Shown: piece after piece, positions 1 to 8,397 of the stretch
Numbering within the stretch: the first letter of the stretch is position 1
Layout: every line of letters begins with the position of its first letter
Origin: AA29 sp041481445
GTDB taxonomy: Bacteria > Acidobacteriota > Vicinamibacteria > Fen-336
Length of the DNA: 40,587 bases
Assembly: GCA_041481445.1 (NCBI GenBank)
Contig: JBGPBV010000051.1
Coordinates: forward strand, 1 to 40,587
Direction: 5' to 3'
Translations under genes and position numbers: made by a program
The notes under the pieces: generated by a model
Databases searched by the model: none
The model's input: the letters and a program-made list of their open reading frames with translations, nothing else
What the model was told of the DNA's origin: nothing

Positions 1-346
1 CGAGGGACACGATGCCGGCCAGCCGGCGGTCCGCGCCGACCACGACCAGCCGGCGGACCTGGTGATGCTTCATCAGGCGAGCGGCCTCCTTCACGTCGTC
101 GTCCTCCGACACACTCAGGACCTCGCGCGTCATCACGTCTTCCGCCCGCGTGCTGCGGGGGTCGCGTCCCTCCGCCGTCGCGCGCACGACGATGTCGCGG
201 TCCGTCACGATCCCGGTGAGCCGGTCCCCTTCGCAGACGGGCATGGAGCCGACGTTCAACGCCCTCATCTTCTCCGCCGCTTCCTGGAGGGTCGTTTCCG
301 GCCGGATGCTCTCGACGGCGCTCGTCATGACATCCTTGACTTTCAT
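1..346 (-). CDS. CBS-domain protein (3' end outside window)
   Basis: The reverse strand from the ATG at 346 encodes about 115 residues, running off the left edge with no stop. It begins MKVKDVMTSAVESIRPETTL and holds one complete CBS motif (VGSMPVCEGDRLTGIVTDRDI, about residues 33-53). A second follows (ARLMKHHQVRRLVVVG, then RLAGIVSL) and is cut by the edge. Paired CBS domains form a Bateman module that usually senses adenine nucleotides; a stand-alone protein of this kind is a common small cytosolic stress or regulatory protein, but its ligand cannot be read from the sequence. The start is well supported: a perfect AGGAGGT ribosome binding site lies just upstream. The gene is divergent from the EgtD-like gene and shares the promoter element at 424-483. 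Its likely -10 (TAGAAT, 436-431) gives a leader of about 78 nt. Confidence 0.9.
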   Translation of the reverse strand, partial: MKVKDVMTSAVESIRPETTLQEAAEKMRALNVGSMPVCEGDRLTGIVTDRDIVVRATAEGRDPRSTRAEDVMTREVLSVSEDDDVKEAARLMKHHQVRRLVVVGADRRLAGIVSL

Positions 347-423
347 GGACCTACCTCCTGCTCTCGGAACTCCCGGCCTATACTGGTTGCGGGACGAGCG
401 CTGGACTGCCGATCCTCCAACGT

Positions 424-483
424 TCGACATATTCTAGCCCATATCAGGAATAAATATCAGTGATGTCGAAGTTACTGACATCA
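424..483. promoter_or_regulatory. Overlapping divergent promoter/operator element, copy A
   Basis: Plus strand: TCGACA (424-429), then TCTAG at 433-437, then AATAAAT (449-455). Minus strand: TAGAAT (436-431) with CTGATA (460-455) 18 nt upstream, pointing to the CBS gene. The two possible promoters occupy the same DNA in opposite directions. An inverted repeat TGATGTC-N9-GACATCA (461-483) follows, with ACTGA-CA-TCAGT (474-485) nested at its right side. Copies B and C share the spacing between the -35 box and TCTAG exactly (9 nt from first T to first T). Promoter function and the identity of any bound protein are inferred. Confidence 0.55.
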
Positions 484-1608
484 GTCCCGGGCATGGCGAA
501 CGTGGCCGGCTCCATCCGCCGCGTCCGGTCGGAGGCGGAGGAGCAGGCGCGGATGGCGGCGGAAGTGCGCGCGGGCCTCTCCTCGCGTCCCCTGCCTTCG
601 CTCCCGTCGAAATACTTCTACGACGAGCGGGGTGGCCGCCTGTTCGACGAGATCACCCGGCTGCCGGAGTACTACCTCACCCGCACCGAGGAGGCGCTGC
701 TGCCGGCCGTGGCGCGCGAGGCCGTCGCCCGCGTGCGGCCGGTCGAGCTGGTCGAGCTCGGATCCGGCCTGGGCGGGAAGGTGCGGATCGTCCTGGACGC
801 GATGGCGGACGCGGGCACGCTCGCCGCCTGCACCCTGCTCGACATCAGCGAAGAGGCCCTGGCCGAGGGCATGCGGCGGCTCCGCGCGGAGAGGCCGGGC
901 GTGACGATGGTGGGTGTGGTGGGCGATTTCCTGGCCGACCTCGGCGAGGTGGGACGGGGACCCAACTGCCGCCTGCTGGCCTTCCTCGGCAGCACCATCG
1001 GCAACGTCCATCCGCGAGACGTGCCCGGGTTCTTCCGATCGGCGGCGGCCATCCTCTCTCCCGGCGACGGGCTGCTGCTCGGCCTCGACCTCGTCAAGGA
1101 CCGTGCGCGCCTGGAAGCCGCCTACGACGACGCGCAGGGCGTGACCGCCGAGTTCAACCGGAACATCCTGCGCGTCATGAACGCACGGCTGGGAGCGGAC
1201 TTCGATCCCGCCGCGTTCGAGCACGTGGCCTTCTACGACGCCGAGCGGTCGTGGATCGAGATGCGGCTGCGCGCGCGCAAGGCCTGCCGGGTGCGCGTCC
1301 CGGGCGCCGAGGTCGAGCTGTCGCTTCCGGCGGGCGGCGAGATCCGCACCGAGATCAGCTGCAAGTACACGCAACAGACGCTGGAGGCGATGCTGCCCGG
1401 GACCGGCCTCGCCCTCGACGCCTGGTGGACCGATCCCGGCTCGTTGTTCGCGCTCGCCCTGCTCCGGAGAAGGCCCGCGCCGGAGGCCTACGGGCGGACG
1501 CCGGATCGGGTGGCGGGCGATCCGGCCTCGACGGGCTCGCCGGCCGGGGGCTCGCGCAGGAGAGCCATGTCGCGTCCGAGACGCTCGAGCCGCTCGTCGG
1601 TCAGGTAG
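460..1608 (+). CDS. egtD: EgtD-like L-histidine N-alpha-methyltransferase
   Basis: SAM-dependent methyltransferase of the EgtD family, which trimethylates histidine to hercynine, the first step of ergothioneine synthesis. Family signatures are clear: LPSKYFYDERGGRLFDEITR followed by LPEYYLTRTE (about residues 47-76), the SAM loop VELGSGLGGKVR (about 97-108) and the strand/loop FLGSTIGN (about 175-182). The start is uncertain. GTG 460 and ATG 463 lie at or upstream of the expected transcription start from element A. ATG 493 (MANVAGSIRR) gives the usual family length before the first motif and may be the real start. After LLRRRP the reading frame runs on about 40 residues of Pro/Arg/Ser-rich sequence, all antisense to the hemerythrin gene, so this tail is probably not part of the family fold. 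No egtB or egtC homologue lies in the window, so the pathway assignment rests on this protein alone. Confidence 0.88.
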   Translation: MMSKLLTSVPGMANVAGSIRRVRSEAEEQARMAAEVRAGLSSRPLPSLPSKYFYDERGGRLFDEITRLPEYYLTRTEEALLPAVAREAVARVRPVELVELGSGLGGKVRIVLDAMADAGTLAACTLLDISEEALAEGMRRLRAERPGVTMVGVVGDFLADLGEVGRGPNCRLLAFLGSTIGNVHPRDVPGFFRSAAAILSPGDGLLLGLDLVKDRARLEAAYDDAQGVTAEFNRNILRVMNARLGADFDPAAFEHVAFYDAERSWIEMRLRARKACRVRVPGAEVELSLPAGGEIRTEISCKYTQQTLEAMLPGTGLALDAWWTDPGSLFALALLRRRPAPEAYGRTPDRVAGDPASTGSPAGGSRRRAMSRPRRSSRSSVR

Positions 1609-1979
1609 ATCCTCGCCTGCGCGAACAGCACGGTCTCCTCGTCCTCGATGTGCCGCTCGACGCTCTCCTGCAGGACGCGCATCTTGTCGCCGTAGCCGTC
1701 GTCGTCGGGGTCGAGCTGGTCCAGCTCGCCCAGCAGGCCGTCCACGAGGTGATGCTCCTCGAGCGCGTCGCGCACGGCCTCGCGCGCGGGCTCCGCGCGG
1801 ACCCTCATCACCGCCGGATAGAACACCTGCTCTTCGATCCACGAGTGGGCCTGCAGCTCGTGGCGGATGGTGCGATAGAGGCTCTTCCGCACCTCGGCAT
1901 CGTCCCGGGCCGCGGCGAAGGCCTGGAAGAGCCGTCGCACTTCGTCGTGGTCCTTCTTCAACATCGCGGTCGCGTCCAT
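1488..1979 (-). CDS. Hemerythrin HHE-domain protein
   Basis: A protein of 163 residues beginning MDATAMLKKDHDEVRRLFQA. Helix 1 carries the first metal-binding His (KKDHDEV), helix 2 has HELQAHSWIEEQVFYPAV, helix 3 has LEEHHLVDGLLGEL and helix 4 has ESVERHIEDEETVLF. Together these supply the His/Glu/Asp ligands of a non-haem di-iron four-helix bundle. Such proteins bind oxygen, nitric oxide or iron in the cytosol; which of these applies here is not visible. The start at 1979 is chosen because upstream codons in this frame lack similarity, and GGGGG precedes the ATG by about 8 nt. A minus-strand promoter in element B (TTGACA 2057-2052, 17 nt, TAGATT 2034-2029) would give a leader of about 45 nt. 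The last 121 bases overlap the end of the convergent EgtD reading frame. Confidence 0.9.
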   Translation of the reverse strand: MDATAMLKKDHDEVRRLFQAFAAARDDAEVRKSLYRTIRHELQAHSWIEEQVFYPAVMRVRAEPAREAVRDALEEHHLVDGLLGELDQLDPDDDGYGDKMRVLQESVERHIEDEETVLFAQARIYLTDERLERLGRDMALLREPPAGEPVEAGSPATRSGVRP

Positions 1980-2021
1980 TGCGGCTACCCCCGGGGAACG
2001 TCGCGTCTCGCCCGCACTTCC

Positions 2022-2076
2022 TTGACATAATCTAGGCCACAGCAGTATAAATGTCAATGAAAGTCAACATCATTGA
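2022..2076. promoter_or_regulatory. Overlapping divergent promoter/operator element, copy B
   Basis: Plus strand: TTGACA (2022-2027), 18 nt, TATAAAT (2046-2052), directed at the TamB/Omp85 fusion. Minus strand: TTGACA (2057-2052), 17 nt, TAGATT (2034-2029), directed at the hemerythrin gene. Each strand's -10 overlaps the other strand's -35 region, so one polymerase footprint covers both. An inverted repeat TCAATGA-N9-TCATTGA (2054-2060 and 2070-2076) follows, with the same arm length and spacing as the repeat in copy A. Both promoters match the vegetative consensus very well. A regulator binding to the repeat is inferred. Confidence 0.65.
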
Positions 2077-2130
2077 TTTGCATCCCAGACTCCTGCCGGC
2101 CTCGCTGATCCCCACTTCCTGGAAAGCCTG

Positions 2131-5100
2131 ATGGCTCGCCGCGGCCGCATTCTCGTCGTCGTCGCTCTCCTTCTCACCCTCGTCCTCGTCCTCGTCCTGC
2201 TCGGGTTCCTTCCCCAGGACGTCCTGCGGCGGTACGTCGAGAAGCGGCTCCAGGGCGGCCTCGGCGCCGGCAGCTCGATCGGCCGCATGCACACGGTCCC
2301 CGGGCGGCTCCGCACCGACGTCGAGGACCTCGTCATCCAGGGACAGACCTATCGGCTAGTCGTTCCCAGGGCGCGGATCTCCCTCGCCCCCAGGTTCCTG
2401 TTCGGGGAGGCCCTCTCGTTCGTGTCGATCGAGCTCGACTCGCCGCGCTTCGAGATCGCGCCGAGCGGCGCGGAGACCACGCCGTCAGACCTGCTCAAGC
2501 AGAGCCTCGTCATCCACCGCCTGGTCGTCACGAACGGGACCGTCGTCTCTCACCTCGGGCCCCACGACGAGCTGACCCTCGGCGGCGTCTCGCTGGACGG
2601 CGCCGTCGGCGAGGGCGCGCTGGACGTCGCGGCCACGGGCGGCACCTGGAAGCGTGACACCACCGTGGCCCTGGGGCCGGTCCGCGGCCGCCTGCGGATC
2701 TCCTCGCGGCTCGACATCGCGATCGACACGCTGCAGGCGGACGTCCTCCACTCGCACGCCCAGGTCTCGGGGACCCTCGGGCGCGTCGGCGCCATCGACC
2801 CCGACCTGCGGCTGGAGGCCCGCATCGACCTGCGTGACCTGCGATCGCTGGGCCTCGACGCCGACGTGAGCGGCCGCGTCACCGCGGCCGGCCGCCTGAC
2901 CGGGACGGGCGAGGCTCTCAGCCTCGAGGCCAAGGTCGAGGGCGGCACGATCAAGATCTCGAGCCTGCCCGTCGACCGCCTCGACGCGCACCTGGTCCAC
3001 AAGGGCCTTCTCGCGAGCGGCCGCTCGGACGTGACGCTGGAGGCGGCGCTCCTCGGCGGGCGCACCGAAGGCCAGGTGCGACTTCGCGGCGGCCGCGCCG
3101 ACACCGACCTTTCGTTCACCGGCATCGACGTGGCCCGGCTGCGCGAGCAGGGGCTCGCCCCGAGCTGGCCGAGCGCGGGCCGGCTCGGGGGGACGCTGAG
3201 CGCGTCCGGCGACTGGCGCTCGCAGCTCCAGGTGAAGGCCCATGTCGAGACGGCGGGGGCGGCCGCGGGTGGCCTGGCCGTGCAGGCGCGCCTCGACGCC
3301 TCCGGCGGCGTGCGCATCCCGGCCCGGACCGTCGACCTCGCGTTCGAGCTGAAGCTCGACACGAGGACGTCGGCGGGCGAGCCGCCGCGCCTGCGGGGGG
3401 CGGACCTCGTGGCCCGCGGCCGCGCGCAGGGGGTCTTCCCCCCCGCGATCGATGCGACCGTGGCGGGGTCGCTCCAGGTGGACACCGCCACGGGACGCGA
3501 GGCCGTCCCGCTCGGCGGGCACGTGCGCTACGCGAGCGGCGTGCTGACCGGCACTGCGGAGGCGCGCGGTCTGGGCGGGACCCTCACCGCGTCCGGCGAG
3601 GTGCAGGGCCCGCTCATCCGGCGTCTCGAGGTCCAGGGCTCATCCGTACAGCTCGGCCTCCTCCGGCCGGAGGCCGCGGGCGCCGCCGACGTCCATCTCA
3701 CCGCGTCCGGCCCCATCGACCGCCTCACCGGCGTCGCGACCGTCGACGTCCCCGACCTCCAGTGGAACAGCCAGCCCGTCGGGCCGCTGGCCGCGCGGCT
3801 CGAGGGCGCGATGGGCCGCGGGCAGTTCACGGTGGCCGCGCCCGAGCTGCGCGTGACCGGCGAAGGGACGGTCGATCGCCACTCGCTCCAGGGGGCGTTC
3901 ACGCTCGACCAGACGCCGATCGAGCGCGTCGCCGCGCTCGTCCCGCTGGCGACGCCGGCCACGGGCGTGACGTCGGGAAGGATCGACCTCACGGTCCCGC
4001 TGGCCGATCCCCGGGCCGCGGTCGTCGACGCGCGGCTCGACACGCTCGACCTCGCGACCGGCCAGGTCAGCGTGCGCGCGAGCAAGCCGGTGGTCGCCCA
4101 CCTTGCCAACCGGACCCTGGAGCTCACGACCGTCCAGGTCGAGGGCAACGGTGTCACCGCCTCCGTCTCCGGCCGCGTCGGCCTGGATGCGACCGCCCCC
4201 ATCGACGCCCACGTGGTCTTCGACGCCGACCTCGCGCGCACGCCCCATGCGGCCGATCTCAGCCTCACCGGCAAGGCGCACGGCGACGTCACCCTGACCG
4301 GCACCCGGGAGCGTCCGCGCGCGTCCGGGGAGGTCGCGCTCAGCGGCATCAACGCCCAGCGGTCGGGCCAGACGATCGCCACCCTCGAGGACGGCCGCCT
4401 GGCCCTGCACGGCGACGTCGCCGTCGTCGAGAACGTCCGCGGCAGCGTCGCCGGGGGCTCCGTCGAGCTGACGGGAACGATCCCGGTGGCCGCCCTCCTG
4501 CCCGCCGCGCGCGCCGAGGGTCTCGGCCTCACCCCCGGCGTGGAGGCCGAGATCGACTTGGCCTGGTCGAACGTGCAGGCGGCGTCGCTGCTCGAGCTGC
4601 TGCGGCCGGGGCCCTCGGCCGTCCAGGCCACCCTGACCGGCAACGCGCGACTCGCGGGCACCGCCGGCACCTGGCGCGACGCGCACGGAGAGCTGACGCT
4701 CACGCCCACGAACGTCCGGGTCCAGGACATCGACCTCCAGATCGCACCCTTGACCGCCCGCCTGGAGGCCGGGCAGGTCACGACCGGCGGGCTCGTCATC
4801 GCCACCGCGGGCAGCCAGTTCCGCGTCGAAGGCGGGGCCGACCTGCGCACCGGCACCTTCCAGGCCACCGGCCGCGGCGCGCTCGAGCTGCGGACGCTCT
4901 CGCCGCTGCTGGAAGAGGCCTCCCTCACCGGCCTGGCCGACGTCGACGTGACCGCGGGCGGAGCCTTCCGCAACCCGCGCGCCCAGGGCACCATCCGCGT
5001 CCGCGACGCCACCCTGCGCGCGCGCGACATCCGCCAGCCGCTCACCGCCATCAACCTGCTCGTAACCGTCGACGAGCACGCCATCCGCCTCACCGAGGGC

Positions 5101-8100
5101 ACGGCCACCCTGGGCGGCGGACCGGTGACGATGGAGGGGACGGCGCGGCTGGCCGGTCTGGTCGTCGACGACGTCGACGTCGCCGTCAAGGCCACGGAGG
5201 TGGGCCTGCGCTACCCCGTGGGCGGTACGGGCGGCCGCGTCCGCCAGATCCTGGCCGATCTCAAGGCGCGCGTGAACGCCGACCTGAGCCTGACCGGCAA
5301 GCCCGGCGACTTCCTGCTCGCGGGCTCGGTGGCGGTCGAGCGCAGCCTCTACGACACGGACATCTTCCTGGAGGACGCGCTGCTGGCGCCGACGGTGCCG
5401 CCCGGCATCGCGCCGCGCTCGACGCTGCTCCAGTCGGTGGCGTTGAACCTGGCCGTGGTCACCACGAACCCGTTCATCGTCCGGAACAACCTCGCGCAGA
5501 TCGAGGCCGAGGGCGGGCTGTCGGTGCGCGGCGACATGGCCGACCCCGCCCCCTTCGGCCGCTTCGACATCCTGCCCGGCGGCAAGATCTTCATCCAGAC
5601 CCGCGAGTTCGCGGTGGAGGACGGCTACCTCACCTACAACGGGACGACGGACCCCGACGTCAACGTTCGCGCCACTACCGTGATCAAGGACCCCAACCAG
5701 GACGTCGAGGTGACCGTGGTCGTGACCGGCACCATGCCCGAGGTCTCGCTCGACCTCAGCTCCACGCCCACGCTGTCCCAGCAGGAGATCGCGAGCCTGG
5801 TCGCCACCGGCCGGTCCGACGTCGCCCTGGCCAGCAGCGCCTGGGTGGTGGGCGAGCAGGCGGGCGCGCTGCTGCTCGGCCGCTTCACGCGCGTGGTGTC
5901 CCGGCAGCTCCTCGACCTCGGCCTCGACCAGGTGGACATCCAGCCGGAGCTGCTCGCCCGCGAGGGCAACCCGTCGGCCCGGTTCACGTTCGCCAAGCAG
6001 CTCACCCCCGCCTTCCGCCTCATCTATTCCGTGGGCCTGAGCAACCCCGAGGAGCAGTACTACGAGGGCCAGTACGGGATCCGCATCGGCCAGCAGATCA
6101 CGTTCAAGCTGCAGCGGCGCTTCGACGGCACGTACCAGTTCGGCGCCGGCCAGCGCCTGAGCTTCGGCGGCCCGCCGCGGCAGGTGGCGACGTCGGCGAC
6201 GGTCACGCCGACGGAGCTTTCGGACGTGCGCCTGGAGGGCGAGCTGACCGAGTTCCCCGACCTCCTCCGCGCGGCGAAGGCCCGTCCGGGCAAGAAGGTC
6301 ACGTACTGGGACCTCCTCGACGACGCCGACCGGCTCCGCCAGCGTCTGGTGGACCAGGGCTACCTGGAGTCGGTGGTGGACGCGCGGCTCGACGACGACG
6401 TCGCCGTGTTCACCGGCGTGGCCGGGGTGCGCCACCGGTGGAGGGTGGCGGGGATGGACAACCCGCCCGACATCGACCGGCTCATGAAGGGCGCCCTCTT
6501 CGAGGAGGAGGGGACCGAGAGGGCGCGCGCGGCCATCCTCGACGAGCTGCACCGCCGCGGCTACCTGCGCGCGGACGTGGTGGTCACGGAATCGATGGAG
6601 GGCGGCTACCACACGATGGTGCTCGAGGCCCGGCCCGGACAGGTGCTGCGCGCCGACGTGAGCTTCCCGGGCGCGACGCTCGTGTCCCAGGCCGCGCTCC
6701 TGGACGCCGCCGGCGGCACCCCGACGCTGCTCACGCGGCCGCGCGACGCGGAGGAGGGGGTGCGCCTCGCCTACCGCAAGGTGCAGCGCCTGACCGCAAA
6801 GATCGGGCCGACCCGCATCGTCGATGAGCCGGGGGTCGTGCACATCGTGATGCCCGTCGCGGAGGGACCCGAAGCGAAGGTGGCGGCCGTCCGTTTCGAC
6901 GGGGCCACCCTCGCCCCGGACGAGCTGCTGCGCATCGCCGCCCTCCCTACCGGCACGCAGTACGACCCCGATGCCGTGGACCAGGCCGTGCTGCGCCTGC
7001 GCGACCGCTACCTCACGCTGGGCCACCCGGCGGTGCGCGTGAACCCGCGCGTCGAGCCGGACGGGCCGGACCTCGACGTCGTGTTCGACGTACGCGAGGG
7101 GGCGGTGCAGACGATCGGCGCCATCGAGATCCACGGCCTCAAGCGGACGCGCGAGCGGCTGGTGCGCGCGCAATTGAGGGGGCTGCGGCGGGGCCGGCCT
7201 CTCGACCCCCGCAAGCTGGCCAGCGCCGAGCGCCGGCTGCGCGACCTCGGCGTGTTCCGCCGGGCGGTGGTCACGGCCTCGCAGGATCCGGTGGCGTCGA
7301 TCACGGTGGAGCTGGAGGAGGGCGCTCCCTACAACGTCGCCTACGACGTGCGCTACAACCCCCAGGACGCGCTCAGCGCCTCCGTGGACGGCCAGGTGCA
7401 GAACCTGTTCGGCCGCGCGGCCATGCTGGGCCTCCGCGTCCAGGCCGGCCGCTACATCCAGGAGGAGCGGGCGTCGCTGCACGTCCCCACCATCTGGCAC
7501 CTGGGCGACCTGACGCTCTCCGTCTACGACCTGCGGCAGACGATCCGGACGACCTTCGGGGTGCCCGAGGGAACGCCGCCCCCGGTGGAGTCGGACCACC
7601 GCGTCGAGCAGGGAGTGCAGCTCCAGCAGGCCGTTCACCGGTTCCATCCCTACGACATCCTCTACGGCTACCGCTTCCGGCGGCTGACCTGCCCCGGGGA
7701 AGGGCTGCCCCCGGTCTCGCACACCATCCGGGGCATCGCCGACCCCTGCGACCCGAGCAGCCTGGAGCGGGCGGCCACCCTCGGCCCGGAGCCGATCTCG
7801 CTCGACGTCGGCGCCATCGACACCTCGGTCGTGCGCGACACGCGCGACAGCGTGCTCAACGCGACCCGCGGCTCGTTCCTGAGCCTCAACCTGTCCGTGG
7901 CCCCCCGCGCTCTCGGCTCCGACTTCGACTACGTCCGGGAGCTCCTCCAGGGCGCGCTCCACATCGGGATCGGGCGCACCATGACCTGGTCGCAGCGCGT
8001 CATGGTCGGGGCCATCTTCACCTTCGGCGACGACCGGCTGCCCGTGAACGACCTCTTCCGGGCGGGCGGGGCCAACACGGTCCGCGGTTTCGGCACGGAT

Positions 8101-8397
8101 GCCCTCGGCCCGCAGACCGACGCCGGGGAGGCCCTGGGCGGCGGAGCCACCCTCGTGTTCAACGAGGAGCTGCGCTACCAGCACCCGACCGGGCTCGGGG
8201 CGGCCGTGTTCTACGACGCCGGCAACGTCTACGAGCGGGCCCGGGACTTCGACTTCTCGCTGCGGCACTCCCTCGGTGCCGGCCTGCGCTACACGTCCGG
8301 TTTCGGGCTGCTCCGCCTCGACGTGGCGTTCCCCCTCAACCGCCGGCCGGAGGACAAGTCCTACCAGCTCTGGTTCACGTTCGGCCAGACGTTCTAG
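2131..8397 (+). CDS. TamB-like / POTRA / Omp85 barrel fusion protein
   Basis: One uninterrupted frame of 2088 residues. Residues 7-26 form a signal anchor (LVVVALLLTLVLVLVLLGF). Residues about 30-1085 are repetitive amphipathic beta-strands of AsmA/TamB type. Residues about 1090-1355 match the TamB C-terminal domain (NPFIVRNNLAQIEAEGGLSV, GRFDILPGGKIFIQTREF, SSTPTLSQQEIASLVATGRS). Residues about 1361-1733 divide into five POTRA-like modules. Residues about 1734-2088 form an Omp85/D15 barrel, with the VRGF motif at 1984-1987 and a terminal Phe. TamB normally bridges the periplasm from the inner membrane and works with TamA or BamA in the outer membrane; it is now also linked to lipid transport. 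Here both partners are one chain. Five POTRAs resemble BamA more than TamA, which has three. A role in outer-membrane protein assembly or lipid traffic is likely, but which one is unknown. It ends sharing a CTAG with the convergent regulator gene. Confidence 0.92.
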   Translation: MARRGRILVVVALLLTLVLVLVLLGFLPQDVLRRYVEKRLQGGLGAGSSIGRMHTVPGRLRTDVEDLVIQGQTYRLVVPRARISLAPRFLFGEALSFVSIELDSPRFEIAPSGAETTPSDLLKQSLVIHRLVVTNGTVVSHLGPHDELTLGGVSLDGAVGEGALDVAATGGTWKRDTTVALGPVRGRLRISSRLDIAIDTLQADVLHSHAQVSGTLGRVGAIDPDLRLEARIDLRDLRSLGLDADVSGRVTAAGRLTGTGEALSLEAKVEGGTIKISSLPVDRLDAHLVHKGLLASGRSDVTLEAALLGGRTEGQVRLRGGRADTDLSFTGIDVARLREQGLAPSWPSAGRLGGTLSASGDWRSQLQVKAHVETAGAAAGGLAVQARLDASGGVRIPARTVDLAFELKLDTRTSAGEPPRLRGADLVARGRAQGVFPPAIDATVAGSLQVDTATGREAVPLGGHVRYASGVLTGTAEARGLGGTLTASGEVQGPLIRRLEVQGSSVQLGLLRPEAAGAADVHLTASGPIDRLTGVATVDVPDLQWNSQPVGPLAARLEGAMGRGQFTVAAPELRVTGEGTVDRHSLQGAFTLDQTPIERVAALVPLATPATGVTSGRIDLTVPLADPRAAVVDARLDTLDLATGQVSVRASKPVVAHLANRTLELTTVQVEGNGVTASVSGRVGLDATAPIDAHVVFDADLARTPHAADLSLTGKAHGDVTLTGTRERPRASGEVALSGINAQRSGQTIATLEDGRLALHGDVAVVENVRGSVAGGSVELTGTIPVAALLPAARAEGLGLTPGVEAEIDLAWSNVQAASLLELLRPGPSAVQATLTGNARLAGTAGTWRDAHGELTLTPTNVRVQDIDLQIAPLTARLEAGQVTTGGLVIATAGSQFRVEGGADLRTGTFQATGRGALELRTLSPLLEEASLTGLADVDVTAGGAFRNPRAQGTIRVRDATLRARDIRQPLTAINLLVTVDEHAIRLTEGTATLGGGPVTMEGTARLAGLVVDDVDVAVKATEVGLRYPVGGTGGRVRQILADLKARVNADLSLTGKPGDFLLAGSVAVERSLYDTDIFLEDALLAPTVPPGIAPRSTLLQSVALNLAVVTTNPFIVRNNLAQIEAEGGLSVRGDMADPAPFGRFDILPGGKIFIQTREFAVEDGYLTYNGTTDPDVNVRATTVIKDPNQDVEVTVVVTGTMPEVSLDLSSTPTLSQQEIASLVATGRSDVALASSAWVVGEQAGALLLGRFTRVVSRQLLDLGLDQVDIQPELLAREGNPSARFTFAKQLTPAFRLIYSVGLSNPEEQYYEGQYGIRIGQQITFKLQRRFDGTYQFGAGQRLSFGGPPRQVATSATVTPTELSDVRLEGELTEFPDLLRAAKARPGKKVTYWDLLDDADRLRQRLVDQGYLESVVDARLDDDVAVFTGVAGVRHRWRVAGMDNPPDIDRLMKGALFEEEGTERARAAILDELHRRGYLRADVVVTESMEGGYHTMVLEARPGQVLRADVSFPGATLVSQAALLDAAGGTPTLLTRPRDAEEGVRLAYRKVQRLTAKIGPTRIVDEPGVVHIVMPVAEGPEAKVAAVRFDGATLAPDELLRIAALPTGTQYDPDAVDQAVLRLRDRYLTLGHPAVRVNPRVEPDGPDLDVVFDVREGAVQTIGAIEIHGLKRTRERLVRAQLRGLRRGRPLDPRKLASAERRLRDLGVFRRAVVTASQDPVASITVELEEGAPYNVAYDVRYNPQDALSASVDGQVQNLFGRAAMLGLRVQAGRYIQEERASLHVPTIWHLGDLTLSVYDLRQTIRTTFGVPEGTPPPVESDHRVEQGVQLQQAVHRFHPYDILYGYRFRRLTCPGEGLPPVSHTIRGIADPCDPSSLERAATLGPEPISLDVGAIDTSVVRDTRDSVLNATRGSFLSLNLSVAPRALGSDFDYVRELLQGALHIGIGRTMTWSQRVMVGAIFTFGDDRLPVNDLFRAGGANTVRGFGTDALGPQTDAGEALGGGATLVFNEELRYQHPTGLGAAVFYDAGNVYERARDFDFSLRHSLGAGLRYTSGFGLLRLDVAFPLNRRPEDKSYQLWFTFGQTF

